From contig JAPEIS010000013.1 of the NCBI GenBank assembly GCA_029531795.1, forward strand, positions 682,001 to 746,000: a stretch of DNA of 64,000 nucleotides, written 5' to 3'. This stretch comes from Sclerotinia nivalis. Lineage: Eukaryota; Ascomycota; Leotiomycetes; Helotiales; Sclerotiniaceae. The translations under genes and the position numbers were made by a program. Under the pieces are notes generated by a model that had not been told where the DNA came from, did no database searches, and was given only the letters and a program-made list of their open reading frames with translations. Below, in pieces: positions 33,735-46,394 of this stretch (position 1 is its first letter; every line of letters begins with the position of its first letter).

Positions 33735-36700
33735 TATGCAGGCCGATAACTTAATAGTATTGCTAATGCTTGAGCTTGCTAGAGTGAATCTCGCATGAAG
33801 GATTTGGAATACTAGGTCAACCATTAGATCACTGAGCAACTAAGGATCTGCCGACGCTACGATTTTAAATCCGCACGTTGGGTAAGCAAATCACCGCTTA
33901 GCAGCGTTACTCGAATTTACAGCATAAAACAAACCTGAGTTCATGGCAGATGCTTTCAATGCAGCAGTTGAAGCTACAACCTAATTGCGTCACAAATCTG
34001 TTTTTCTTCTACTTTATAAAGTTTATGGGCTTTTACTTATGAAAAAATTTGATTACTTGGCAAAATAAATGAGGAGAAGCAGCTCATTCTTCTGTTCAGG
34101 CCGTTACGTCAGTTTGGTTGTCATATTTCGGCTAAAACAACAAACCATCAGACGACAAAAAAACCAAAGTAACAATAAGCTTCCAAATGAGATAATATTG
34201 AATCTTAAGTTTGGCATGATACTACAAAATATTATCTTTCAAACCTGAACATTTGTTGAGACGTATCACTATCTGAAGTCATCAGAGAACCTGCTCCTGT
34301 GCGTGGGTCGTGGGTGTTTTAGGAAGTTTGTCAAATATATTTTAGAGAGTCTACATCTGTTTATATACACAAAGCTGTAGGAAAGCTAATTTTTCCATCT
34401 GGAGTGAATAAAGGTCAAGCAGCTGTGAATCATTTCTCTCCGGTTGCCCGATAAGTCTATATTGCATTCCCATGGCCACAGTATTCTATTTAATATTCAC
34501 CCATGGCTGATGGAAAAGAAAAAAAATGAGGAATTTTGGAGATGGAACCACCGAGAATGACAAGAAGTGAATAAAACACCTGCTGTACTCACTACCTCAG
34601 GTACTTCTGATTTCATATAAAATGAACTAGGTTGGTACTCCAGGTTCCAAATCAACCTTCTAGATCAGAGCTGGAACAGTGTTTCCAAGGTCGCAAAGAC
34701 AATTTTGTTGCTCGTGACTAAATGCGGGCTGAAGTCTCTAGCTTCCACGCGAATTCGTTCTGCGGCATGAAGAGAAAAGCCTCTTCTTAAGTGTCACTTG
34801 ATTTTAACCGTTGTGATGCAGGGAAGCTGTTGCCGAAATTCCCTTCCGCATATGATCGGACTAATGTACAGCTTGCATAGTCGTCTGGTGAACTTTGGAT
34901 TCGCGGTTTGCGTACATAACTCGGTCCAATCTCCAGTTACGTCACATTTTGCTTCACATACTTGGCTCGTTTACTCTTTTTTTGTGTTTTTTTACAATTG
35001 GAATGAAAAGGATATTTGAGCGTTTATATACTTAGGAATGTCTAGCATAGCCTATATTGATCCATGAACAAACTCATTACCTGTACCCACAGAGAGCTGA
35101 GACGCGTTCACCTTGTTGTGATTGGGCCAATAATTTCATTCTGCAGAAAAGGAGGTAGCGAAGAAGAATTGTGATTAGTCGCCCATTTCTACACTCTTCT
35201 CTCACGACTTTCCACAAGCATTTACAAAGGTTTCATTCCACGACCCTTTCTCGGCAGTATATTGCAGAAAATTACAACCTTATTATGTAGAATTCTCAAG
35301 AAGGAATGGTTAATATCCGTTGATAAGCAAAATATAGAAGGCTACGTAGTATGGTCGAGTCAGTTCTAAGGGCAGTAATTTGGTCACTTTGATTGTTAAC
35401 ATCTATGTGTCTGAAGATATTGGTGGATACACGTTACGATTCGATAGAGGCAACATCACCTTGAATAATCACGATGATTGGGGTAATTGACAGCAAGCAA
35501 TCTCCAATTTTCATCAGTTACCAATCAAAATCCACCTCGCATCAAGTGATACAGCTTTTGGTCACGTTTGATGGGTAGTATCAGAAGACACCTTCTCAAT
35601 TTTTTTGTGTCTATGGTATCCTCCTGCCAGAAATGTCTGCAACATTTGGCTTCGTTTAAACTTCAAATATAGATATTTGACGCTCTTTTATATGGGTTGA
35701 GATTCAAAATTTCGTTGTAGTGCGGGCCGTATGATTTCAAAGCAACGGAATCATCACAACCAGGACAAACAATCCATGCCCCACTCAAGTCATTTCCACT
35801 TTCCAATTGTACTCCAACAGCTCTATAAATTACCCCCTTTCTATCTTGCGGATGAAGCGGCCAAGTTTCGGAGAATTAGGGGCTTATTCGAAAATGTGCG
35901 AATAGGCCGTGACCCACTATTGCACGTTTATAAGTTGCATGGAGTGTGCATTCCTCGCATTACTTTGGTTGATAGTGTCTACATCAGTGACTTCTTGCCA
36001 CAGGATATGAGAAGAGTTCAAGCGAATCTTTCATTTTGCTTTTGTTTACGTTGTGATTGTCATTCACCGCAACTAATTAACACTGCCGGAATATTTGTTG
36101 TCATTGCCGCCGCCATTGATTAGTTTCGTCATATCTGCCCTTCAAACCTGGCGTTCATTCATTTGGATTGATAAAACGGTAGAACGTGCCCAAAAAAGCG
36201 TTGCTTTCATAGCGAGCTGATCGTTCGGTATAAAGCTGAGAGCCATACGACGACAAAGCACGCTTAGAAGCGTCTTATACCTCCAAAACTGATTTTTTCT
36301 TACAAATACCCGTGTGGCACTACGCAGGTTGATCTTGGTGGAAGATGTGCGCATCGGATTTCACCATTCCATGGTTGGGCAGATGGGTATAGCTTACTTT
36401 ATCATTACCAAGCCAGTTTTAATCAATTAGTTGAATATTTTTTAGTCTACATCCACCCGCTGAAAGAGGACAAAATGTTTAAGGAAATAGACTTAAGCAA
36501 CCCCAGTAGAGATGTATCAGATCCAATAGTTCCATTATACGATCGATCTCACCTCTCAATGAATCGCCAATTGTGGGCAGTACCTGGTACAGTGACCGTA
36601 TTGAGCACTAGCACGGCGCTTAGTCTTCGACATTGGTCTGCAGAAAAGTCTTCCTTGAATCTATCGCAATGGTAAAAAGCTTAAATTTAAAGGACTATCC

Positions 36701-39535
36701 GCTGCCAATACTATGCGGCGGGTGGCACGCTCAGAATTCGCTTGTGTCTTTCGAGGTATGGCCGCGGTTGTAGCTTCCAGTACTAGAAACGCCATTGTTC
36801 TACTATAAAAACAATGATAAAGCAGATTTTGACTACTTGACCGAGCACAAAGGCTTGAATAAATGGAGAAATTGATGGCGTCGATCAACAAGCTTCCATT
36901 TGCACATGCTTTTCTTCTTTCGAAACTATGTGAGGGGCATCACCGGAGGGTGCAGATATTGGCCATGGACATATGTAATTATGCTATTATCCAAAATTTC
37001 CACCGTCACTTTATACCTTGCGCTATGATCTGATATCTCACATGCAGATCAATTCTCCTCAAACCAGAAGCAGAAAGTTACTGCAAAGTGAATATACACA
37101 CGAGAAAGAGGTAAATACTATGATTCAATGCAACCTGTAGTGGCAGACCTTGACATTTTTTCTCGCTGTATTTTTGTTTTACTGCTGTAGATGCTTATGG
37201 ATGGAAGCTTTTATATGAGGGTATGTTGAGACTTTGGTAATCTAACTCAAGTGGGCTTCCGCTCGAGTCACTTGATTATCATGAGCGAAAAAGGGTAATA
37301 CTGTGACGTAGGACAATACAAGTTTGTACAGGTCCTTATTTGTTGCTTGGACTCGGTGAGTCCATCGCTTTGCCAGTGATGCGAAATTCAATGCTTGTAT
37401 TGAAACCTACCATTTCCCATTGAAGTGAAGGAGGATCAAGCAACAACTCGACGGAACAAAAATAGCTCAAGGCGATAGGCACGCTGCGAGTACCTGACTG
37501 TACCTTTCAGTCCAGCCACTATCAATGCCATTCAGAATTGCAAATGGATTACTCTTATGTTTTTTTTATAAAGATATGTCTTCCCATCGGTTTTGTTGAT
37601 ATCAACCGATGTTCCCATCTTGTATTCTAGGATTTTGCTAAGATTCGAATTCTCTTCTATCACATATTAGTTATTGTTTATGTACCTTGTATACTTGTTC
37701 CTGCTAGCAATACAGCTAAATGACCCTGTACTTGGTATTATGAGTTTTGGAAATCTCTCGGACAAACTCATTTCAGTTTTCTAAAAATTCTGTCTGTCCG
37801 TGGGGGGTGGGGTCCCTTGATGGAAAGCCATGAAAACAAGTTTTGATTAGTTACTTGTAGCGGCTCATAGATCTCAACATACCCCGAGATAAACAGCAAA
37901 AATATAGTGAAAGGTTTTGGTGACTAGCTTTCTGGTTGACTGATTTTCCATGAGCTACATGAATCGTTATTGCGGGGCTGCCTATTCACTTGTCTATTTC
38001 CTATCGATGGACATGACCTTTTGATATTGAATAGCATGATAGGTCGGTACTTCGGAAGATATGATACAATCTCACTCACCAAATACTATAGGTGTAAGTG
38101 AATCTTGGTCACTACGTCGCGAGGCCGAAATTTTCTATTTAAGCAGCAGCATCTTCGTAGTTATTCTCCTGAACAGAAGCATCAAAGTTCGGCAGAAGCT
38201 CACAGAATGGTGGTAGGCAAGCAAGAAGACATAAGCCGAGTAATATTTTGGGAGCTTAATCAAGATTTCGAGAAGCAGTGGATCCAACGTAACTTTGTTC
38301 TTCTCACTATCTACACTAGATATTTCGTCTCCTTGGCTTTCTTTGTCCCAAAATTTATATTTTACCGATATCTTTATTCTGACATTGTGCTGTCATTAAT
38401 TTCTTTCCTCCTGCGTTCATAATGAGTGAATAGTCGCAGATCGGATGGTGATATTTATAGGCATTTTCCGGTCAACATGAGCTCGGATATTGCGGGATCT
38501 TCTTTAATTCGCCAAGACAGGGACTTTGATCTCATGGTTGATACTCAGTATTTCATCTGAAATATTTTACGCCTGCTGTCTTAGCCTTATTCGTATATTA
38601 GTTGATTCTGCCATTGCAAAGGGGCCTTTATATGGACGACACTAATCAAAACTGTTGGCGTGGCATTTCAGTTGTAGGATATGATTGAAAAGATGAGCAC
38701 CAGAGATGTGATTATATAGATATGAGTGCTTAAAATTACCTTTGGACAAGCTCAGTAGCCTGAAACTTCCAGTTACGTAACTCGTATTCAATATACTTCC
38801 ATTCACACGCAGTACCTAAGATGTGGCCCAGACTCTCTGCTGAATGTCAAAATTCACCACTCCAGTAGTGTCGCAACCACGCTGGAAGTTAAGTCGATTG
38901 ATATAAGTAGCACAACGTAAACCTTTTGAAGCTATCAACCTTGGGAGAATCAGTGGCGTCGTCTCATGGCGTTTGCGTAATGGGTGTCCGGAAAGCTAAC
39001 GATTGCTGATCTTAAGAAGTATACGATTTGATATTCTGCAGTTGTGGAAATCAAAGTCTCGTATGCGTGGTGTTAGCTACTCAAATTAACACCACGCCGG
39101 ATGAGGTGGAAATATTTCACTATAAAAAAAATGGCAAATTTATTCTATCAACAGCATAAAACAGACCAAAAGACGAGATATGCGCACTACAATGCGGAAG
39201 ATCTACCCACCAAAAAGAATAATTCTCTTAAAATTGGTTGAGCAATTTTTTGGCTCTATTACATCATTTGCTTACAAGACTCCCCTTCTATGTGGTTGGT
39301 ATATACAGAGCTTTCAAGACTACCTATGTGATCTATATCCCCAGATGTCACTGTTTAGTGCCAGTGTCGGAGTCATAAATTCTAAATCAGAAGAAGGCAA
39401 TTCGGAATTGTGAATAGTTTGCATATCCGTCTTTTGGATTATCCACAGTGACTTTCACTCAGTAACCAAATTTACTGAGAGGATTATGCCAAGCTCAGAT
39501 AGAAGCTATAAGTATGTCTCTATAGGGCTCACAGG
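33735..39535. other. Gene-free AT-rich stretch
   Basis: About 5.8 kb without a recognisable gene. Open frames at 34798-35019, 35731-36123 (130 codons) and 38105-38422 match nothing I know and lie among stop-rich sequence. This could be old, mutated repeat DNA. No inverted or tandem structure was found by eye. Confidence 0.4.
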
Positions 39536-39547
39536 AAAAGTTTCCTT

Positions 39548-39771
39548 GATTGATTGATTGAATTAACGTCTACACTGAGTCTAAGACTATCTAAGACGGC
39601 TAGAGGCTCTTGCGAACTCCTAACAGATAACATACTGGAGGCGAGCTGGCTTATAGGCCTGGCTAAATACATGAGTTGAGCGATTGAGATAGACTCAATC
39701 TTTTGAGTTGAATGGGGGAAGTGAAAACTAATATTGGGGAATAGATCCCGTCCTACCAACGCCGAAGTATA
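39548..39771 (-). mobile_element. Short LINE-3'-end element with perfect 12-bp target duplication
   Basis: A 224-bp insertion flanked by perfect direct repeats AAAAGTTTCCTT (39536-39547 and 39772-39783). On the minus strand it reads from TTCCCCAATATTAGTTTTCA to TAGACTCAGTGTAGACGTTA and ends in a TCAA microsatellite tail. The same 3' end closes the LINE at 45383 (plus strand) and recurs at about 46192. It is either a strongly 5'-truncated LINE copy or a SINE that borrows the LINE 3' end. Confidence 0.8.
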
Positions 39772-39783
39772 AAAAGTTTCCTT

Positions 39784-42700
39784 CTTCTTATCCGATAAGT
39801 ATCAAATACTTGAATCCATAAACTCCATTCATCTTGTCTTCAAACATAAATCGTAATTAGATGACAATGATCGGGTATACATAGACATCGAATATCTAAG
39901 TAGAATGGCAGTGTGAATTTCCACAAATGAAATAAGTAAACAGTCCGAACCCACAAAAAAGTTTCTCGGACGAGAGTGAGGTAAACCAAGCTTCAAATAA
40001 TTCTACTACGACATCTACAAAATTCTTGATGCCAATGCCTTAAAGCCCACTGGAATTTATTTCTAGTTCTGGCTTGCTTAATACTGGAAGCTTACGGTAT
40101 GATGAGCGATATATATAAGGATGGAATGAGGTCTTGGTGGGGGAGATGGAGAAACTTTCTCGGCATGATTCACTGGATGCTCCAGCCCCAGCAGAAAGCT
40201 CATAGGCTCTCATTCATCACTTGGTTGTGCATTACTCTCGTGGCTTGCCCATTTTCGAGTGCGTACGAGCCAGAAATAAAAACTAGTGGCATAAAAGCTT
40301 TCTGGATACATGATATTGACATGTAATCCGACATTGAAGCGTTGTGAAATGAATTCTATATGGTGTGAAATGGCAGTGTAAGCTGTTGAGCTAGAGATTG
40401 TAATCTTTCAGGTGTGTGATGATGATTTCGAGTGTATATTCTTGAAGTTTCACCATCTGACCGGATTAGTTGTGCAGTATTTCTAAACGACAGCAAGAAG
40501 CGTGGTGTGAGATACCAGACTAGTAGCAGTAGTGGAGATATTTCAGCGAAGCAGTAGCCATCTTCTTCGTGTGTCGGGCGATCATGCCAGATGGATATAT
40601 CGGCCCAGCTGTGATATGCTGGACTTGGAATGCGCGGTATTTGGATCCCATCAAGGGATATAAATGTATATATATGCTTGCCAGAGGCCTTACTATAGGC
40701 TAGCGAGTGTCCGCAGGCAGGCACAATTCAATGACTGATCCACCTCCTTTCAAAGGAAGGTTCCAGATCATGTACCCATCTTCTTCGGTTCAAGATTCAC
40801 CACTTTCCCTGCGGCCTTCGGATGCGGAATGAATTTTATAGCATAAATAGTTCTGAAAGTTTAGCTCGTGAATGCTCAGAGGAAAGGCATTGTCAGATGC
40901 TTACTCGATATATAGGAATATTCGAAGCAAAGCAGAGCAGAGTATTCGTAGCCCAACAGTAAGCAGATGCCGATTCTGTATATGCGATATCGTAGTAATG
41001 GGCCGTCACGGTGCGAGATAATAACTGAATCTTATCATCTCACTAGCGACAAAAAGCTTGACAAACGACAGCAAAAGAAAGACTCTAATCTATCGGCAAT
41101 ATTCTTGAGCAGTCAATCATCAAATGAGCTATTGACAGAGGTCGTACAAGCTAAATTCCAATACCCTGTTAACCTCAAATGTCTGCTTTTTGACAATTCA
41201 TGTATTATGCAGGACATGACATGCATGCCACAGTCATGATTTTGGATCTTGTACACTCTCACTCTATGTATCTCACTCTATGTATCATAGAATTCTTAAA
41301 TATCCCTCTGCCCATCATGTATAGCTTCAAGGTCAATGATTATGAAGGGGCAGTAGTGAGGGGCTTATTACCCGTGCTTGGAGGAAAAGGAGAGATTATT
41401 CACCACATTACCCAATCAAATATCTTGTACTTGTATACTAGACACAAATTGCCTTGTATACGATTGAATCTAGTCATACGGAAAGTTACCTTGCGTAGTG
41501 AATCTATTGATATGGAAATTTATCCAAAATCTCTCGCTGCGGAGAACAATTAGCTGGACATAAATAGGATATAGATACAGGATGAGCATTCCACCAGAGA
41601 TCTCACAAGTCCTTTGACTCAAGGTAACGCTGAAGTATTGTTTTGAATTGTTATTTTTAAACTGATACGGGTATTGATGCTACAGAATACAGGTTCATCT
41701 TAGTAATAGAGCTTGCTTGTCCAGCATCTACAGACGATAGCGCGTGTTCTGTATACGTATAAAGCGATGACAAACACGAAGCCGTGACAGTGTGAAAGAC
41801 CTGAATAGATGAGATTTAATAACTGATACTGTGTATAAGATCTGTAGATAATAGAGCTCCGGCGAGACATGTGAGCTTAATGCTGAGTGTGATCACCACG
41901 TAAAGATTTGAGGGTATTCAATCTCACGCCTCGATACCTTTTTTTCTAAATCTTAAAGTTCCCTACGCAGATAATTCATAATAATTGGATGTTTAAATAA
42001 CTAGATACTAAATCTATCCGTGAATATTCGACTGCAATCATGAGGTATCATGGATCCGGTGAATAATCATATGCATCCACTTCACTTTTCGAATAGATTT
42101 CTTTTAACCCTCCACATTTCTGTAGAAAACACAAGGGACTAAGAATTCCAAGTGAATGTAAGACCAAGAATACATCAAATCCGTGATGTATATACCTATT
42201 ATATATACAAGTGCCTATTTCTCCGAGCATCCTTCTACTCAACCGGCGAAAAGACAAATCAGCATCTTGAGGTGAAATCACTGGGTACATCTAGAAGCAA
42301 AACTAGACACAAGCCACCAGATTTCGAACTTCAAAGGAAGAAACAAAATCGCCAGTATGAGTATCCTTGAAACTTCTCATCCCTATTTGTAATTTTTCAT
42401 CGTCACTATTTCTCAAGTATTGCCATTACTCCCATGGGTAACCACACATCTAGTTTTTAGTTCCTCGTGAACGCTCCTAACCGTGACTATCCCTACTCAA
42501 CCACCCAATTTGTTTCTTTCCAACTCTCACATCAACTTTAATTTCCGCACACACACATATTCCTCTTCATCCCTGGAAGGTGCTCTCCAAGACGCAGAAT
42601 AATCTCCCAAAATAAAAACTAACTACAGAATCAAGGTCTTTTAAGGCTGCATCTTGCTCCAAAACTCACAATAAGAGATTCTTCGAGCGGATCTGTAGGC

Positions 42701-42903
42701 TAGTGAATGATGATGCATCATACTAAAAATCTTCCGGAAACTTGAGATAATATTAGAACTTAAGGAGTTCCGATACAAAAAACAACTATCTCCTCTATTC
42801 AGCGCAATAAAATAAAGTATTTTACAACTAGAAATCAAACATCTATCTATACTTTTTAATAAACAAAACCCATTCCATCCTATTAAATCCTCAGAATTCA
42901 TCA
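39784..42903. other. Gene-free AT-rich stretch
   Basis: About 3.1 kb between two transposon insertions. Open frames (for example 40099-40326, 40967-41239, 41200-41553) lack family resemblance and several need non-ATG starts. Nothing is supported as a gene. Confidence 0.4.
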
Positions 42904-43204
42904 TAAGAGTTCTGGAATCTACTCACCGTACACCATTCGAATTCGTGACAGAATCCCTGCAAAAACCATATTTTCTTATATAAAATTAAATATCAAATAA
43001 CTTTTCCATTATCTAATAGAATCAATTGAAATTTCAAAATATAATAATTAATTATAAAATGATTTTAGAAAATTATATATTTTATTTTTAATAATTTTTG
43101 ATTGAAAATTACAAGTATTTAAAGTTGGAAATTTTCAAAATTTTCATTGTGTAAAGTTTTTTTTTCATATTTTCCTCATATAAAATAAGCGATTTTTTCG
43201 GTTG

Positions 43205-44963
43205 AATATCTTTCGTATATTGATGATATAGCCATGATCACTCATTCTTCAAGCTGGAAAAAGAACATCCTTTCCCTCGAAAGAGCAGCCAAACAAATTT
43301 ATGCTCTTGGTGAGAAAAACGCTATCCAATTCGATTTAGCAAAGACGGAATTAATGCATTTCTTTATATTCAAATACGCTAAAGATGCTTCAATCAAGCT
43401 CCCAAATTCTGAGATTGTATAACCTTCATCATTGGTCAGATGGTTAGGAATATGGTTCGATCCTGGCCTCAACTTCAAACAGCATATTGCTATTCGAGCA
43501 ACTCAAGCTAAAGCTTCATTCTATCGAATGGCTAGGTTAGCTAATACTGAGAAAGAGCTAAGCCCTAAAGCATTAAGATAGTTCTATATAGTATGTGTTA
43601 CTAGTATAGTTGATTATGGATCAATCATCTAATAGAAAGATCAAGCCTCGTTCAAAAAGACTTTTCAATTACTCCAGAATCTTGCTCTACGTAAGATTCT
43701 AGGAGTTTTCAAAACCTTATTAATAAAGCTAATAGAAATGGAAGCTGCTTTATGCCCTCCGAAAATCAGATTAAACACTGGAATCAGACAATATGCTTTC
43801 AGATTGTTGAAAATCTCGTTTTTCTATTTTGTTAATACAATTATAGATAAACTAACTATCGAAAGAGAAGTTCTAAATACAATAGCAACCCCTCAAAAGA
43901 AACTATCAAAACTTATTCAGCTTAAAAAGATTATAAATTCAATCGAAGAAGATTTCGATTCTTTAACCCTAAAAAAGATTGATCATTTTCATTTTCCTCC
44001 TTGGAAAAGGAATACTTCATACAAAGTCAATATCAACAAGCTAGCAAAAGAGGATACCGCAATTGTTTATAACTTTGTATTCAAATATAGATGTAAAAAT
44101 ACTATTACAATATATACTGATGTTTCATCCATTTTGAATGGAATCAGAATTGGTATCGGGATTGCAATTATTCTATCGAATGGTTAGGTTTCATACCAAG
44201 AAACTATCAATATTGGAATGAATCAGTTTGTCTACAATGGTGAACTTCTTGGAATCACTAGAACAATCGAATATGCTAGCTTCATTGCTCAACTAAGCGA
44301 GAAATTCAAAATCTACTCAGATAATCAAGCCGGATTATACCGATTGAAAATACCCTCTAATACTCCTGACCAGATATACCAAATTAGAGCAATCAAGGTT
44401 ACAGAAACTCTTTTTAGAAAAGAAGCGGAAATCTCCCTTAATTGAATTCCAAAACATACCTCCGTTGAAAGAAACGAATTGATTGATGCTTTGGCAAAAA
44501 AAACTACAAAACAAAAATCATCATTAAACAAAACTAATTTTACCTCCTTAAAAATAAATATCAAAAAAACGAAATCCGAAAAATAGAATACTCTTCTCTA
44601 TTCATCTAATTCAACCTATTCGAAAATATACCCCTGGAAGACTAACTCAAAAATCGGAATTCCAGAAAACACCAAGAGAAGCTCTATTAGTACTTTGTTT
44701 CAACTTAAAATCGATCATGAATATTTCAAATCTTACCTACAACAATTCGGAATCTCAGCAAATGATAATTATAAATATAGAAAAAGAGAATCTCCTAATC
44801 ATCTCCTATTCAATTACCCATTATACAAATCAACAAAAAAAATATTCAAGAAAAACAACCCTACCTCCCAACTTACTATAAAATACCTACTTCACACCAA
44901 AACAGGAATCATTAAAACCCTTGAATTTATCGAAGAAACAAAAATAGCCATCAGATCATAACA
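43205..44963 (+). pseudogene. Broken LINE ORF2 (RT fragment, RNase H, knuckle)
   Basis: This is the coding remnant of the LINE. The frame is continuous in phase, with no indel seen, but has seven premature stops. Two consecutive ones (43630-43635) fall where related LINEs have a Trp-Trp pair after YGS-I, and the one at 44185 follows SNG where Trp is common. TGG changed to TAG or TAA is a G-to-A transition, as expected from RIP on the opposite strand. The final cysteines have become tyrosines, again G to A. The N-terminal endonuclease and most of the reverse transcriptase are missing. Confidence 0.8.
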
Positions 44964-45031
44964 TCTAACTAGAATGCAAAAGAATGTAAAACAAAAAGGC
45001 GAAAATGAAGAGGGTAAACTGAAAGAAAATG

Positions 45032-45080
45032 GTTAATTGGATCAATTTGGTCAATTTGATCAATTTGATCAATTTGATCA
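45032..45080 (+). repeat. TTTGATCAA nonamer repeat in the LINE 3' region
   Basis: About four to five units of the palindromic 9-mer TTTGATCAA, with TTTGGTCAA variants at the start. It lies between the end of the broken frame and the conserved 3' end of the LINE. Confidence 0.85.
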
Positions 45081-45628
45081 ATTTACCCCTCTATATAGGA
45101 TAAATCGTTCCAATTTCGAATTATATCACATTTCATTTATTATTTTCTTTATTATATACAAGAGTATTTGTAAAGTAGATTTTGTTCCCTAAGATTAATT
45201 TTCACTTTCCTTATTTAAAAATTAATAAATTAAGGCTATTTCAATCTTCCCAAATTGTATTAGCTACAACCAAATATGGCCAGCAATTCTCCATTTGTTA
45301 CTTATTAGAAGCTTATAAAGCTCCTAGCCGTCTTAAATAGTCTTAAACTCAGTGTAGACGTTAATTTAATCAATCAATCAATCAATAAGCGATTTTTTTG
45401 AACTTTTTCATTTCTTTAACTTTGAATATATATAACTTCAAAACAAAAATAAATAAAAATATTTTGTTTAATTTCTAATAAATATTGATTAATTATCTTT
45501 TTATAAATATAGAATTTAATAAATTATCTTGATATTTCATATATATAATAAAGATCTAAAAAGGTGAAAAATCGTTATTTTTGGTGTGATTTCGCTTAGT
45601 GTGCGATGAGTCCGGTCCAGAACTCTTA

Positions 45629-46191
45629 CAAGACAAGCTATTTTAGAAATATACGACTCATCTAGAATTTTGTCTGCGGACACCGAGGGACCAAGTGAAT
45701 GTTCCCAGTCTGAGGAATACAAATCGTGGGAAGATATACTAGATACGTGTATAATGAAGTGATATTTCGGCTTTTTGCTATAATTAGGATGATTGAGATC
45801 GATGGGAAGGACAGGAAGAATTTAATTATCAAGCTCGCCGATATCATGACACTGATTTTTCTTATTACTATTTTATAATAAGAGTTATATTGTAGAAAAA
45901 TAATATAGTAATCCGAAACTAAAACGACTAATTACCACATACCCTCTAGAATATGCCATCTTAGAACATCGAACACCGAACACCGAATACAAAAACTTTA
46001 TCTATTATAATTACGAATAAAGAACAATTACTACTCTTTATCCTACTTAAGATTAATTTACTTGATCTAAAAATTTCAAATATCTATATCCATATTAATT
46101 TATTTCAAACATCTCTTTTCTATATCTAATTACACTCCCTTTAATAGTCGAGAAGGTTTCCCGTCTCTTTCTCTAACTCATTATTGTATAC
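45629..46191. other. AT-rich spacer between transposon remains
   Basis: About 560 bp without a gene, lying between the right end of the split TIR element and the next LINE-end fragment. Confidence 0.45.
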
Positions 46192-46394
46192 TGATTGATT
46201 GATTTTTTTTTTAACGTCCACACTGAGTCTAAGACTATCTAGGACGGCTAGGGGCTTTATGAGCTCCTAGTTGATGCTATGGGGAGTTGTATGCTAGCTA
46301 GTATATAGTTTGTATAGTTTGGGTTTCTTTTCAATTTTTGAAATGTTGATTGAGGGCAAGTGAAAACTAATATTGGGGAACAAAGCCCGATATC
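46192..46394 (-). mobile_element. Second short LINE-3'-end element
   Basis: On the minus strand this repeats the 39548 element: TTCCCCAATATTAGTTTTCA near 46385, then a variable middle, then TAGTCTTAGACTCAGTGTGG and a TCAATCA tail at the left edge after an oligo-A. The 5' edge is approximate and I could not find a clean target duplication. Confidence 0.7.

Larger units (their letters stand above)
43199..45383 (+). mobile_element. 5'-truncated non-LTR retrotransposon (LINE), RIP-mutated
   Basis: This 2185-bp insertion is flanked by the 15-bp duplication AATAAGCGATTTTTT (43184-43198 and 45384-45398). One reading frame runs from about 43205 to 44963. It opens inside the reverse transcriptase at the catalytic YIDD box, passes the thumb-like region, then an RNase H domain (IYTDVS, VYNGELLGITRTIEYA, IYSDNQAGL, ERNELIDALAKK), and ends in a knuckle-like segment RESPNHLLFNYPLY where relatives have Cys. 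In-frame stops lie at 43420, 43579, 43630, 43633, 44185, 44443 and 44584. The 3' part includes TTTGATCAA repeats and a TCAA tail. Truncation at the 5' end is usual for target-primed insertion. RNase H downstream of RT fits the Tad1/I-like LINE groups. It cannot encode a working enzyme. Confidence 0.9.
42906..45626. mobile_element. 521-bp TIR element, copy 2, split by a LINE
   Basis: The left part (42906-43198) and right part (45384-45626) together match copy 1 at 33212. They are flanked by TA at 42904-42905 and 45627-45628, with the same AGAGTTCTGGA ends. Removing the LINE (2185 bp) and one 15-bp target duplication leaves exactly 521 bp. Differences between the copies are mostly C/T and A/G transitions. 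The element is non-coding. Confidence 0.88.

Noticed and set aside
35731..36123. 130-codon frame in the gene-poor region
   Set aside because: No family resemblance. The surrounding sequence is stop-rich and no splice partner was found.
40099..40326. 75-codon frame with a hydrophobic stretch resembling a secretion signal
   Set aside because: The hydrophobic segment starts about 36 residues in, there is no cysteine pattern, and the rest is too short to judge.
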